From the NCBI RefSeq assembly GCF_001983935.1, contig NZ_CP017641.1, positions 2,976,001-3,040,000 of the forward strand: a DNA stretch of 64,000 bases. The letters are read 5' to 3'. The notes beneath the pieces are model-generated. The model was not told where the DNA came from, searched no databases, and saw nothing but the letters and a program-made list of their open reading frames with translations. The translations under genes and the position numbers were made by a program. Source of the DNA: Fuerstiella marisgermanici. Its GTDB lineage: Bacteria; Planctomycetota; Planctomycetia; Planctomycetales; Planctomycetaceae. This document shows positions 42,803 to 50,570 of this stretch, piece by piece (positions within the stretch are counted from its first letter, which is position 1; each line of letters opens with the position of its first letter).

Positions 42803-43786
42803 CTACTTCTTAACGATCCAAATATTGCGATAAACAACCGGATTGCCGTGGCCCTGCAGGTAAATCGGACCAGGACCTTCTGCTTCCGGATACTTGCCGG
42901 GCGTGGCGTGAGGCAATTCCAGATCGTCATGAATCAAAATGTCATTGTGCCGAATGGTGACTCGCGCGTTGGCGACTTTCTTGCCGTCTTCCCAGCGAGC
43001 AGCCGTGAAGTCGATGTCGTAGCTTTGCCATGACAGTGGCGGAAAGCAGGCGTTGACGTTCGGTTCGGCAATCTGGTAGATGCCGCCGCATTCGTTGTCT
43101 TTGCCTTCCAGACCGAATGAATCCAGTACCTGACATTCGTAGCGGCCCTGCAGATACACGCCACTGTTGCCTCGAGCCTGCCCGCGAGCGTGCGGCTTAA
43201 ACGGCGTGCGAAATTCCAGGTGCAGCGAATAGTCGTCGAACTTTTCTTTGGTTTCGCAGTCGGCCGCCAGATGCTTGCCGTCGACAACTTTGCCATTTTT
43301 GAAGTGGTCAGCCGTCGAACCGTCGAACAAAACCAAGGCTCCTGCAGGTGGCTTCTTCCCAAGCGTCGCGCTTTTGCGATTGGCTTTCTTCAGAGTTCCT
43401 ACAACCTTGCCTTCGATATCCTGAATCTCAGCCTTGCCGTCCTTGATCACAGCGAAGCCTTCGTCGGATGTCAGTTTAGTGACTCCGTCTTTCGTGCTGC
43501 CAGAGGCCTTTGCGTGGGCGTTCACATCGCCAACCGCGCCTGCGCCCGGCAGGCCGCCGACGTATGCCACGCCGTCGAACTTGTGATCGCCCAAAGCAAT
43601 CACCTGCAGTGCGAACGGCAGCTTCTCGCCGTCGATTTCAAGGTTCCCGCTGTACTCACCCTGGATCTTAAAATCTTCGCCCGCCTTGGCCGGGTCCGTG
43701 TAGATTTTCTCATCGGCCACGCAGGCGGCACTGGAAAGCAAAGCGAAGACAGAACACGCTGTAAGACAGTGGGCAATTGTTTTCAT
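42803..43786 (-). CDS. Secreted DUF1080 (3-keto-disaccharide hydrolase-like) protein
   Basis: 327 residues from ATG 43786 with signal MKTIAHCLTACSVFALLSSA and cleavage near AACVADEK. An N-terminal domain of about 150 residues precedes the concanavalin-like DUF1080 fold: LFDGSTADHFKNGKV, LHLEFRTPFKPHARGQARGN, SGVYLQGRYECQVLDSFG and the end NPVVYRNIWIVKK. DUF1080 proteins are periplasmic and some hydrolyse 3-keto-glycosides. Five bases precede the aminotransferase start, so cotranscription is possible although the functions look unrelated. Confidence 0.9.
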   Translation of the reverse strand: MKTIAHCLTACSVFALLSSAACVADEKIYTDPAKAGEDFKIQGEYSGNLEIDGEKLPFALQVIALGDHKFDGVAYVGGLPGAGAVGDVNAHAKASGSTKDGVTKLTSDEGFAVIKDGKAEIQDIEGKVVGTLKKANRKSATLGKKPPAGALVLFDGSTADHFKNGKVVDGKHLAADCETKEKFDDYSLHLEFRTPFKPHARGQARGNSGVYLQGRYECQVLDSFGLEGKDNECGGIYQIAEPNVNACFPPLSWQSYDIDFTAARWEDGKKVANARVTIRHNDILIHDDLELPHATPGKYPEAEGPGPIYLQGHGNPVVYRNIWIVKK

Positions 43787-43913
43787 TGTGAATTCGGCGT
43801 GAAAAACAGGAAAGGGAATTGGCAATCGGTGCGCGTTTGGTCGGCGAGTCCATTACGATGCCGACTTCGCGAACTAGATGCATCTTTGCGGGCACGACTG
43901 GAAACTTCAAACC

Positions 43914-45245
43914 ATGCCGGACGACAATCCCGCCAGATCTCACCTTGATCCTCCGGCGTCATCCACAATTCGCCCGAATGGCGGCAACTCGGCAACTACA
44001 ACTCTGATCGCGGCAGTCGCCGCTTTCAGCGTCTATTTTTGCATGTACGCGTTCCGCAAGCCGTTCACCGCGGGCACGTACGAAGGGCAGGAATTATACG
44101 GTCTGGGCCTGAAAAGCCTGCTGGTGCTGTCTCAACTTTGCGGTTACATGCTGTCGAAATTCATCGGCGTCAAGGTCGTGTCTGAGATGCCTCGATCCCG
44201 CCGAGCCGCCGCGATGGTGGGCTTGATGCTGTGGGCCGAACTGGCGTTGGTCGGATTTGCGTTTCTACCGATGCCCGGCAAAGTGCTGATGATGTTCCTG
44301 AACGGCCTGCCGCTGGGCATGATTTTCGGACTGGTGCTGGCTTATCTCGAAGGCCGCCGACACACAGAAGCGCTGGCCGCCGGCTTGTGCGCCAGCTTTA
44401 TCGTTTCATCAGGTGTCGTTAAGTCGGTTGGCCGCTGGCTGGTGGTCAACAAGGGCTATTCGGAATTCGAAATGCCGTACATCACGGGCCTAATGTTCTT
44501 GGGGCCGATGCTCTTCTTTGTGTGGCTTCTTCAGCGTACTCCAGACCCCAGCGACGTCGATCGTCAACTGCGGTCAGAACGCACCATCATGAGTCGCACG
44601 CAGCGCAAAGAATTCTTCGCGGCGTATCTTCCAGGACTGTGTGCGTTGTTGTTTGTGTACATCGTGCTCACGGTCATTCGCACCATGAGAGACGACTTCG
44701 GCGTCGAAATCTGGCGTGCTCTGGGTGTAACAGAAAAGCCGGAAATCTTCGCTCAATCAGAAACCGTGGTGGCCATCGTCGCGACGGTGTTGAATGCATT
44801 TGCCATCTGCATCGTTGGCAACCTGTCGGCATTAACAGCAGCGACTATGCTAATGAGCGGCGGGTTCTTGATCGTCGTCGCAGCGGCACTCGGCCAATGG
44901 TTCGGCCTGCTGGCTCCGTTTCCGTTTATGGTGGCGTGCGGCGTCGGCCTGTACATTCCGTACGTCGCGTTTCATACCACGATTTTCGAACGCATCATTG
45001 CGGCGTCGAAGCGAATGGGGAATCTTGGCTTTCTGATGTACCTGGCCGATTCGATCGGGTACCTCGGCTATTCGGCCGTGATGGTGTGGAAGACAGCTTC
45101 GCCCGATCATTCCGGCATCTTCCCTTTTTTCCGCCTGATGATGCTGCTAACGTCCCTGGTCTGCGTGGGCGTGCTGCTCTACGCCCTCGCGTTTTTCCGG
45201 CGAGTCCTCACCGCCGAACGGGCGGAGGAAACCGTTGTCAGCTAG
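43914..45245 (+). CDS. DUF5690-family membrane transporter-like protein (MFS fold)
   Basis: 443 residues from ATG 43914. About 12 membrane segments are visible; the first reads LIAAVAAFSVYFCMYAFRKP followed by FTAGTYEG, the hallmark of the DUF5690 family. It resembles MFS sugar-phosphate permeases but lacks their signature. The cytoplasmic loop QRTPDPSDVDRQLRSERTIM lies near the middle. Substrate unknown. Its own promoter is presumably in 43787-43913, shared with the divergent DUF1080 gene. Confidence 0.85.
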   Translation: MPDDNPARSHLDPPASSTIRPNGGNSATTTLIAAVAAFSVYFCMYAFRKPFTAGTYEGQELYGLGLKSLLVLSQLCGYMLSKFIGVKVVSEMPRSRRAAAMVGLMLWAELALVGFAFLPMPGKVLMMFLNGLPLGMIFGLVLAYLEGRRHTEALAAGLCASFIVSSGVVKSVGRWLVVNKGYSEFEMPYITGLMFLGPMLFFVWLLQRTPDPSDVDRQLRSERTIMSRTQRKEFFAAYLPGLCALLFVYIVLTVIRTMRDDFGVEIWRALGVTEKPEIFAQSETVVAIVATVLNAFAICIVGNLSALTAATMLMSGGFLIVVAAALGQWFGLLAPFPFMVACGVGLYIPYVAFHTTIFERIIAASKRMGNLGFLMYLADSIGYLGYSAVMVWKTASPDHSGIFPFFRLMMLLTSLVCVGVLLYALAFFRRVLTAERAEETVVS

Positions 45246-45509
45246 CTTTGTTGTGAACGGTTCGGGCTCGTAGGAAAAAGCCTTTGTAGTCCGAAACGCT
45301 TGTTTCGCGGACACAAGTCAGCGAGATTCGCAGTCGCTCACGCGGCACGATTTTTTCATTATTGAGCCGGTTGAATTCCTCCTGACACAAAGAATAGTGC
45401 GGTTATTAAGTTTGCAGATGTCCGCGGTTTACAGAACCAAATCCGATAGTCGCAAGATTTCCTCCGGTCGTGGAAAATCGCGTGGCCATCGATCGGCGGT
45501 CCGCTGCAT

Positions 45510-45681
45510 CCCTCCCCTCCCAGCCGAAGGCAAGGGAGGGGGCGAACGAGCGCAGCGATGTTCGGGGGAGGGCCGTCTGCGCATCCCGCGCTGTGCGACT
45601 GCAGCGAGACGACATGCATTCCCCCCTCCCGAACGTTGCTTCGTTCCGTCCGACCTCCCCCGACGCTGCGCTGGGAGAGGT
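45510..45681. repeat. Family A structured repeat, copy 2
   Basis: Same architecture as 25159-25303: first hairpin CCCCTCCC (45514-45521) with GGGAGGGG (45534-45541) and an inner GCC-GAA-GGC; second stem CGAAC (45543-45547) with GTTCG (45560-45564); then GGGGGAGGG; right half CCCCCCTCCCGAACG...CTCCCCC and GGGAGAGGT. Relative to copy 1 the second stem changes CGATC/GATCG to CGAAC/GTTCG, a compensatory swap. The surrounding 45246-45509 and 45682-45716 contain no supported gene. Confidence 0.75.
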
Positions 45682-45716
45682 ATTGCCGCGCCGCCAACGA
45701 GGAAACTCAAAGTCGC

Positions 45717-46811
45717 ATGAACTCCACACCAACCATGACCACACCCACAACCAGTCTCGCCGCCGTCTTCACGCAACCCAACCATCCGCTTGAGCTCCGC
45801 AATCTTTCTTTGCCACCACTGGCGGCCGGGGAAGCGTTGGTTCGGATCACTTGCTGCACCATTTGCGGCAGCGATCTGCACACGTTTACCGGAGCTCGAT
45901 CGTCCCCCGCTCCGTCAGTCCTGGGCCATGAAATTCTGGGTATCGTCGAATCCGTTTCCGACAACGTCACGGATGTCGCTGGGAAGGCTATCAAAACGGG
46001 CGACCGGATTACGTGGTCAGTGGCCGCATCCTGTGGAACCTGCGAACGCTGCGATCGACGCATGCCTCAAAAGTGTGAGTCGCTGTTTAAGTATGGCCAC
46101 GAACTCTGCGGAGACGGCGCGGAACTGAATGGTGGGCTTGCTGAACACTGCGTGCTGAAGCCTGGCACTGCGATCGTGCGACTGCCGGATCAACTGCCGG
46201 ATACTGTGGCGTGCCCCGTCAACTGCGCGACTGCTACCGTCGCTGCCGCTTTTGCAGCCGCAGTTCGACAAGACGAGAGTCTTCGCGATCGCCGTGTGCT
46301 GATCTACGGAGCGGGCATGCTGGGTCTGACGTCCGTCGCTTTTGCAAAAGTCGCCGGCGCGGCGAATGTCACTGTTTGTGACGTCAGCGAAACTCGACGC
46401 GAACTGGCCACGAAGTTTGGAGCGACAAATTCCTGTGCAGAAGTCACCGCCGACGACTTTGACTGCGTGTTCGAAATGTCGGGGCATCCAGCAGCCGTGC
46501 ATTCCGCCATCAACGCGGCCGGTATCGGAGGACGAATCGTTTTGGTTGGCAGCGTGAGTCCTTCACCACCCGTGAACGTTGATCCGGAACGGATCGTGCG
46601 ACGTCTGTTATCGATCCACGGCGTTCACAACTACGCCCCCAAAGACCTGCAGACGGCAGTCAACTTTCTGACAGAACATCACGCCGACTTCCCATTCGCA
46701 ACGCTGGTTGAGGCGTCCTATTCGTTGAACGACGTGAACGACGCGTTCCAGTACGCCGTGCAACAACGGCCGATTCGAGTGGCGGTCCGGCAGGCTGGCG
46801 AAAGCTGCTAA
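45717..46811 (+). CDS. Zinc-dependent alcohol dehydrogenase, putative phosphonate-catabolism-associated type
   Basis: 364 residues from ATG 45717; an internal ATG at 45735 gives 358. The open frame upstream runs into the family A repeat and is not coding. Catalytic zinc ligands are in CTICGSDLH (Cys50) and GHE, and structural-zinc cysteines in CGTCERCDRRMPQKC. The Rossmann motif is GAGMLG. The combination GDRITWSVAASCG, FKYGHE and NCATATVAAAF matches the family named for phosphonate-catabolism-associated alcohol dehydrogenase, but no phosphonate gene is present here, so the substrate is open. Confidence 0.85.
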   Translation: MNSTPTMTTPTTSLAAVFTQPNHPLELRNLSLPPLAAGEALVRITCCTICGSDLHTFTGARSSPAPSVLGHEILGIVESVSDNVTDVAGKAIKTGDRITWSVAASCGTCERCDRRMPQKCESLFKYGHELCGDGAELNGGLAEHCVLKPGTAIVRLPDQLPDTVACPVNCATATVAAAFAAAVRQDESLRDRRVLIYGAGMLGLTSVAFAKVAGAANVTVCDVSETRRELATKFGATNSCAEVTADDFDCVFEMSGHPAAVHSAINAAGIGGRIVLVGSVSPSPPVNVDPERIVRRLLSIHGVHNYAPKDLQTAVNFLTEHHADFPFATLVEASYSLNDVNDAFQYAVQQRPIRVAVRQAGESC

Positions 46812-46818
46812 CGAAAAG

Positions 46819-46848
46819 AAGCCCGACTTTTTTGAAAGCCGGGCTTCG
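46819..46848. terminator. Convergent terminator hairpin
   Basis: GAAGCCCG (46819-46826) and CGGGCTTC (46841-46848) form a perfect 8-bp stem with a loop that can itself pair CTTT with AAAG. It lies between the alcohol dehydrogenase stop (46811) and the end of the leftward glycine-rich gene (46878). On the minus strand it is followed by TTTTCGTT, so it suits the leftward gene best; it may act in both directions. Confidence 0.7.
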
Positions 46849-46877
46849 TCTTAGCGTTCGAAGTTCGTTTGCTGAGC

Positions 46878-47786
46878 CTAACGAATGCTCGCGCGAACTG
46901 GTGTAGGCTCCGCCACTGGGTTTTCGCCTCGTTCTTTGACGCGGCCAATCGCTGTGGCCAGAATCATTTGGGCACCCGCCAGATCCTGTTGAGCGAAGTA
47001 AGGCACCTTGACGCCGATCTGGTTGTACTTGTACTTTTGAGCCAATTGTTGCCAGCTCATATTGTCCGTCTGGGTCCACATCGCGGCCTGTGCTGCCTGA
47101 GGAGCCAGTCGACCAGTGGCGACCATCGTAATCAGCTCAGTGAGAACTGGATCGGTCGTTCGTTCTTCAACAGGAATCAGCGTGTATTTTGCTGATGGTG
47201 TTGGGTCCGCTTTTCCGTGATCAAGACAGACAGTGACAAAAGGCACTTTCACGCCTTTTTCCGGCGGGATTGAGAAGAATCCCTGACCGCCGCCACCACC
47301 ACCGCCGCCCAAGCCGCCACCACCGCCAAGGCCGCCGCCCTGGCCGCCGCCGCCGAAGCCGCCGCCACCCTGCTGCTGGCCACCGCCCTGGCCGCCTTGG
47401 CCGCCGCCAAGTCCACCGCCGCCGAGGCCACCGCCGCCCAAGCCGCCACCGCCGCCACCAAACTGCTTCAGCACGGGCGTGGCAATAAAGGTTTTCGGCA
47501 GTTCAACCGTGACCGGTTTGTCGGTCTTGTTCCCGATGATCACATATCCGCCCATCGGACCGTGCATCACAACCTGAGTGTGCAGGGTGTCGTCTTTCAT
47601 GCCGTCAAACAGGGCCACGCGTTCAGCCGTTTTGTCGAACCGAGGCACCACGACCGGGTAGGTTTTGTGCTTCCGAGACGTCCGCTCGCGCCGAGACGAG
47701 GCGGGCTCCGCACCGTCGGCCGTTTGTAGGAAAAGACCGACCATAGCAGCCGCCAAAAGGGCGAACGTGTGTTTCTGCAGACGCAT
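46878..47786 (-). CDS. Secreted glycine-rich protein of unknown function
   Basis: 302 residues from ATG 47786 with Shine-Dalgarno AGGAG eight bases upstream; longer in-frame starts are not protein-like. Signal MRLQKHTFALLAAAMVGLFL, then TADGAEP. Residues about 109-172 are a low-complexity block of GGGLGGG and GQGGQGGGQQ repeats, flanked by an N-terminal beta domain (VALFDGMKDDTLHTQVVMHG) and a C-terminal helical part (AAMWTQTDNMSWQQLAQKYK). The flexible block may act as a linker or cell-envelope interaction module; no family is recognised. Confidence 0.75.
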   Translation of the reverse strand: MRLQKHTFALLAAAMVGLFLQTADGAEPASSRRERTSRKHKTYPVVVPRFDKTAERVALFDGMKDDTLHTQVVMHGPMGGYVIIGNKTDKPVTVELPKTFIATPVLKQFGGGGGGLGGGGLGGGGLGGGQGGQGGGQQQGGGGFGGGGQGGGLGGGGGLGGGGGGGGQGFFSIPPEKGVKVPFVTVCLDHGKADPTPSAKYTLIPVEERTTDPVLTELITMVATGRLAPQAAQAAMWTQTDNMSWQQLAQKYKYNQIGVKVPYFAQQDLAGAQMILATAIGRVKERGENPVAEPTPVRASIR

Positions 47787-47827
47787 TACCTGAACTCCTG
47801 TATACTTAGGCCGGAACAACTTGGCAC

Positions 47828-48046
47828 TCAAACACGACGATTTGGTACCCGCCGCCTCAAAAACGGGGCGTGCTTGTGGGTGCAAAACGATTTTCGGAAG
47901 ACGTGTTCCATCAGTTTATCGCCGATTTTCAGACATTCGCAACAAAATTCCCTGCAGATGATGGCATCCCGAGGGCAGTTGCCTTCGCACAACCGGATCA
48001 CGGAAGCGGCGTCGGAGCGGCAGAGTTTGCCGATCGATGGCATCGT
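47828..48046 (-). pseudogene. Possible remnant of a cysteine-rich four-helix-type protein
   Basis: The minus frame from ATG 48046 reads MPSIGKLCRSDAASVIRLCE, then GNCPRDAIICREFCCECLK. The cysteine spacing (C...C..C.......C...CC.C) recalls small copper-binding four-helix proteins (DUF326/Csp type), but the C-terminal end turns into arginine-rich sequence without further cysteines. It occupies the 392-bp gap between the glycine-rich gene and the ABC-F gene; no good start context. It may be decayed or not coding at all. Confidence 0.3.
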
Positions 48047-48178
48047 GACGGCGAGAGCGGCCTTCAGAATCGCAACTTCGTGGGCGTCTGACGCCGTTTC
48101 GCGGTGCCGCAGACAGATCCGTGAGAAAACCGAGCTTCGGCGTCGCATCGGCAGGTCCGGGCTTCTACATTCCGCCGC

Positions 48179-50068
48179 ATGGCACAACTTAGCATCAACA
48201 ACGTTACTTTCGCGTTCTCTCAGCCCGCATTGCTGAAGGACGCGACGCTGCACATCGAACCCGGCGAACGGGTGGGCCTGGTGGGCCGCAACGGAGCGGG
48301 CAAGTCGACTCTACTGAAGATCATTAACCGCGAATTGCAGCCGGACGACGGCAGTCTGGACATTTCCGCCGACATCGTCGTGGCCAAGCTGGCTCAGGAA
48401 GTCCCCGAAGTCGACGGCCAGACCGCCTTCGACGTCGCCGCCGGCGGATTTGCTGAACTGGCCGAAGCCGTCAGCATCTATCGCAGCCTGAATGAAGCCA
48501 TGCAGGCTGGCCGGGAACTCACCGCCGCCGAACAGACGTCCTACGACAACGCCAGCCACGCTCTGGCAGACGCGGAATTGTGGGACGCGGGCGATCGTCT
48601 GGAAGGACTTCTGGCAGAAATGCAACTGCCCTGCGACGTGCAGTTCAACGACCTTTCGGCCGGAATGAAACGACGCGTCCTTCTGGCTCAGGCCATGATC
48701 CGTCGCCCGGACATTCTGTTGCTGGACGAACCGACCAACCATCTGGACATCGAATCCATCGTCTGGCTGCAGTCGTACCTGAAACGCTTCACAGGGACGC
48801 TGGTCTTTATTACTCACGATCGAGTCTTCCTGCAGGACATCGCCAACCGCATTGTCGAAATTGACCGCGGCCGGCTGTTCGACTGGACCTGTGACTACGC
48901 CACATTCCTCAAACGCCGCGACGACATGCTCGCCGCCGAAGAGGTCGCTCAGGCACACTTCGATCGTAAGCTGGCAGAAGAAGAAAAATGGATTCGTCAG
49001 GGCATCAAAGCGCGAAGAACTCGTAACGAAGGCCGTGTCCGAGCCCTCAAAAAGATGCGTCAGGAACGCAGCGAACGACGCAGCAAGACGGGCACCGCCA
49101 AGCTACATCTGCAGGAAGCCGACCGATCGGGACGACTGGTCGCCGCCGTCAAAAACGTCACTCATGGCTTCGACGGCCCGCCGCTGATCACAGACTTCAC
49201 AGCTACCGTTTACCGAGGCGATCGGATCGGCTTGATCGGTCCCAACGGAATCGGCAAGTCAACGCTGCTGAAGATCCTTCTGGGTGAACTCACGCCAAAC
49301 TCCGGCACCGTACGACTCGGCACCAATCTTTCTGTCGCTTACTTCGACCAGTTGCGGGGCCAGTTAGATCCGTCCAAGTCCGCTCGCGAAAACGTCAGCG
49401 AAGGCACCGACGAACTTTTGATTCATGGCAAGAAGCGACATGTGATGGGCTATCTGCAGGACTTCCTGTTCGCGCCGGATCGAGCTCACACGCGAGTCGA
49501 ATACTTAAGTGGCGGTGAACGAAACCGTTTGCTGCTGGCCAAGCTGCTGGCCAAACCCGCCAATGTCCTCGTCCTGGACGAACCCACCAACGACCTCGAC
49601 GCAGAAACACTGGAACTACTGGAAGAAACACTGCCTCAGTTTGAAGGCACGATCCTATTGGTCAGCCACGACCGAGCGTTCCTGAATAACGTCGTCACCA
49701 GCACGATCGCCTTCGAAGGTGACGGAGTCGTCCGCGAATACGACGGCGGCTACGACGATTGGTTCCGTCAAAAAGAAGAAGGAGCTGCGGCGGCATCAAA
49801 TCTGTTCACTGCACCCACAAAGACAGCACCATCGCCCGCTCCCGCTGCCAAAGCTAAAAAACTTAGCTACAAAGATCAGCGCGAGTTGGACGAGCTACCG
49901 AATCGCATTGACGAGTTAGAAACCTTGCAGGCCGAGTTACAGAATCAAATGGCGCAACCAGACTTCTTCAAACAGGACGGCGCCGAGATCGCTCAAGCCC
50001 AGGCCGACCTGCAAAAAATGGCCGACGAACTCGCCCACTGCTACCAACGCTGGGAAGAACTCGCCTAA
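48179..50068 (+). CDS. ABC-F family ATPase, Uup-like
   Basis: 629 residues, two nucleotide-binding domains and no membrane part. NBD1: Walker A GRNGAGKST (36-44), signature LSAGMKRRVLLAQAM, Walker B ILLLDEPTNHLD. NBD2: Walker A GPNGIGKST (about 354-362), signature LSGGERNRLLLAKLL, Walker B LVLDEPTNDLD. The linker carries Arg/Lys-rich helices (EKWIRQGIKARRTRNEGRVR). A C-terminal coiled coil (about 560-629, LDELPNRIDELETLQAEL) is typical of Uup. ABC-F proteins act on the ribosome. The stop is followed after one base by three family B repeats. Confidence 0.92.
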   Translation: MAQLSINNVTFAFSQPALLKDATLHIEPGERVGLVGRNGAGKSTLLKIINRELQPDDGSLDISADIVVAKLAQEVPEVDGQTAFDVAAGGFAELAEAVSIYRSLNEAMQAGRELTAAEQTSYDNASHALADAELWDAGDRLEGLLAEMQLPCDVQFNDLSAGMKRRVLLAQAMIRRPDILLLDEPTNHLDIESIVWLQSYLKRFTGTLVFITHDRVFLQDIANRIVEIDRGRLFDWTCDYATFLKRRDDMLAAEEVAQAHFDRKLAEEEKWIRQGIKARRTRNEGRVRALKKMRQERSERRSKTGTAKLHLQEADRSGRLVAAVKNVTHGFDGPPLITDFTATVYRGDRIGLIGPNGIGKSTLLKILLGELTPNSGTVRLGTNLSVAYFDQLRGQLDPSKSARENVSEGTDELLIHGKKRHVMGYLQDFLFAPDRAHTRVEYLSGGERNRLLLAKLLAKPANVLVLDEPTNDLDAETLELLEETLPQFEGTILLVSHDRAFLNNVVTSTIAFEGDGVVREYDGGYDDWFRQKEEGAAAASNLFTAPTKTAPSPAPAAKAKKLSYKDQRELDELPNRIDELETLQAELQNQMAQPDFFKQDGAEIAQAQADLQKMADELAHCYQRWEELA

Positions 50069-50326
50069 TGCCGGTACGCACCGGCGGGCGGTTGGCGTGG
50101 CGGGCGGTTGAGCAGGATGAACACGCAATCGCCGGCGTTGCTCCCGATGGTCGCCTTCGGGCCGGTGTGCATTGGCGTGGCGAACGCGTGAGCAGGATGA
50201 TGGCGGAAGCGCCGGCATGGCTCCCGATCGTCGCATTCGGGCCGGTACGCACCGGCGGGCGGTTGGCGTGGTAAGCGTGTGAGCAGGATAAACACGCAAT
50301 CGCCGGCGTTGCTCCCGATGGTCGCT
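50069..50326 (+). repeat. Family B 3'-end repeat, three tandem units
   Basis: Unit 1 starts one base after the ABC-F stop: hairpin GCCGGT-ACGC-ACCGGC (50070-50085). Unit 2 (50161-50240) has GCCGGT-GTGC-ATTGGC, still pairable through G-U pairs, and lacks an internal GGGCGGTTG segment. Unit 3 (50241-50326) repeats unit 1 (GCCGGTACGCACCGGC) and ends GCTCCCGATGGTCGCTG. Units are about 80-90 bp apart with no unique spacers. 50327-50570 beyond it shows no gene or structure I can support. Confidence 0.8.
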
Positions 50327-50570
50327 GAGGTGGGTGTGACAGTCATCGCCGCTGCTATGGGACAATGCGAACCGGCGCTCGTTGCTATGCACGCCATGAG
50401 CTGGGGCGATTCTTAATCGGCGCAGTCCGCGCGCACTGCTTGCGACGCGAGAGGTGCGTTTTCAAGTCCTACTTTACTTCGGGTCGGTTCGCATTATGCT
50501 GAACAGGTCACCCTGCCCCTGCGGGTCGTGATTAAACACACACTATAGACCTTGAGATTGAGCGTGACGT

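Noticed and set aside
47270-47488. Plus-strand arginine/histidine-rich ORF opposite the glycine block
   Set aside because: It is the reverse complement of GGC-rich codons in the glycine-rich gene.
50069-50326. Regularly spaced repeats that could suggest a CRISPR array
   Set aside because: Units of about 80-90 bp are contiguous, degenerate and without unique spacers, and no cas genes are nearby; they match family B elsewhere.
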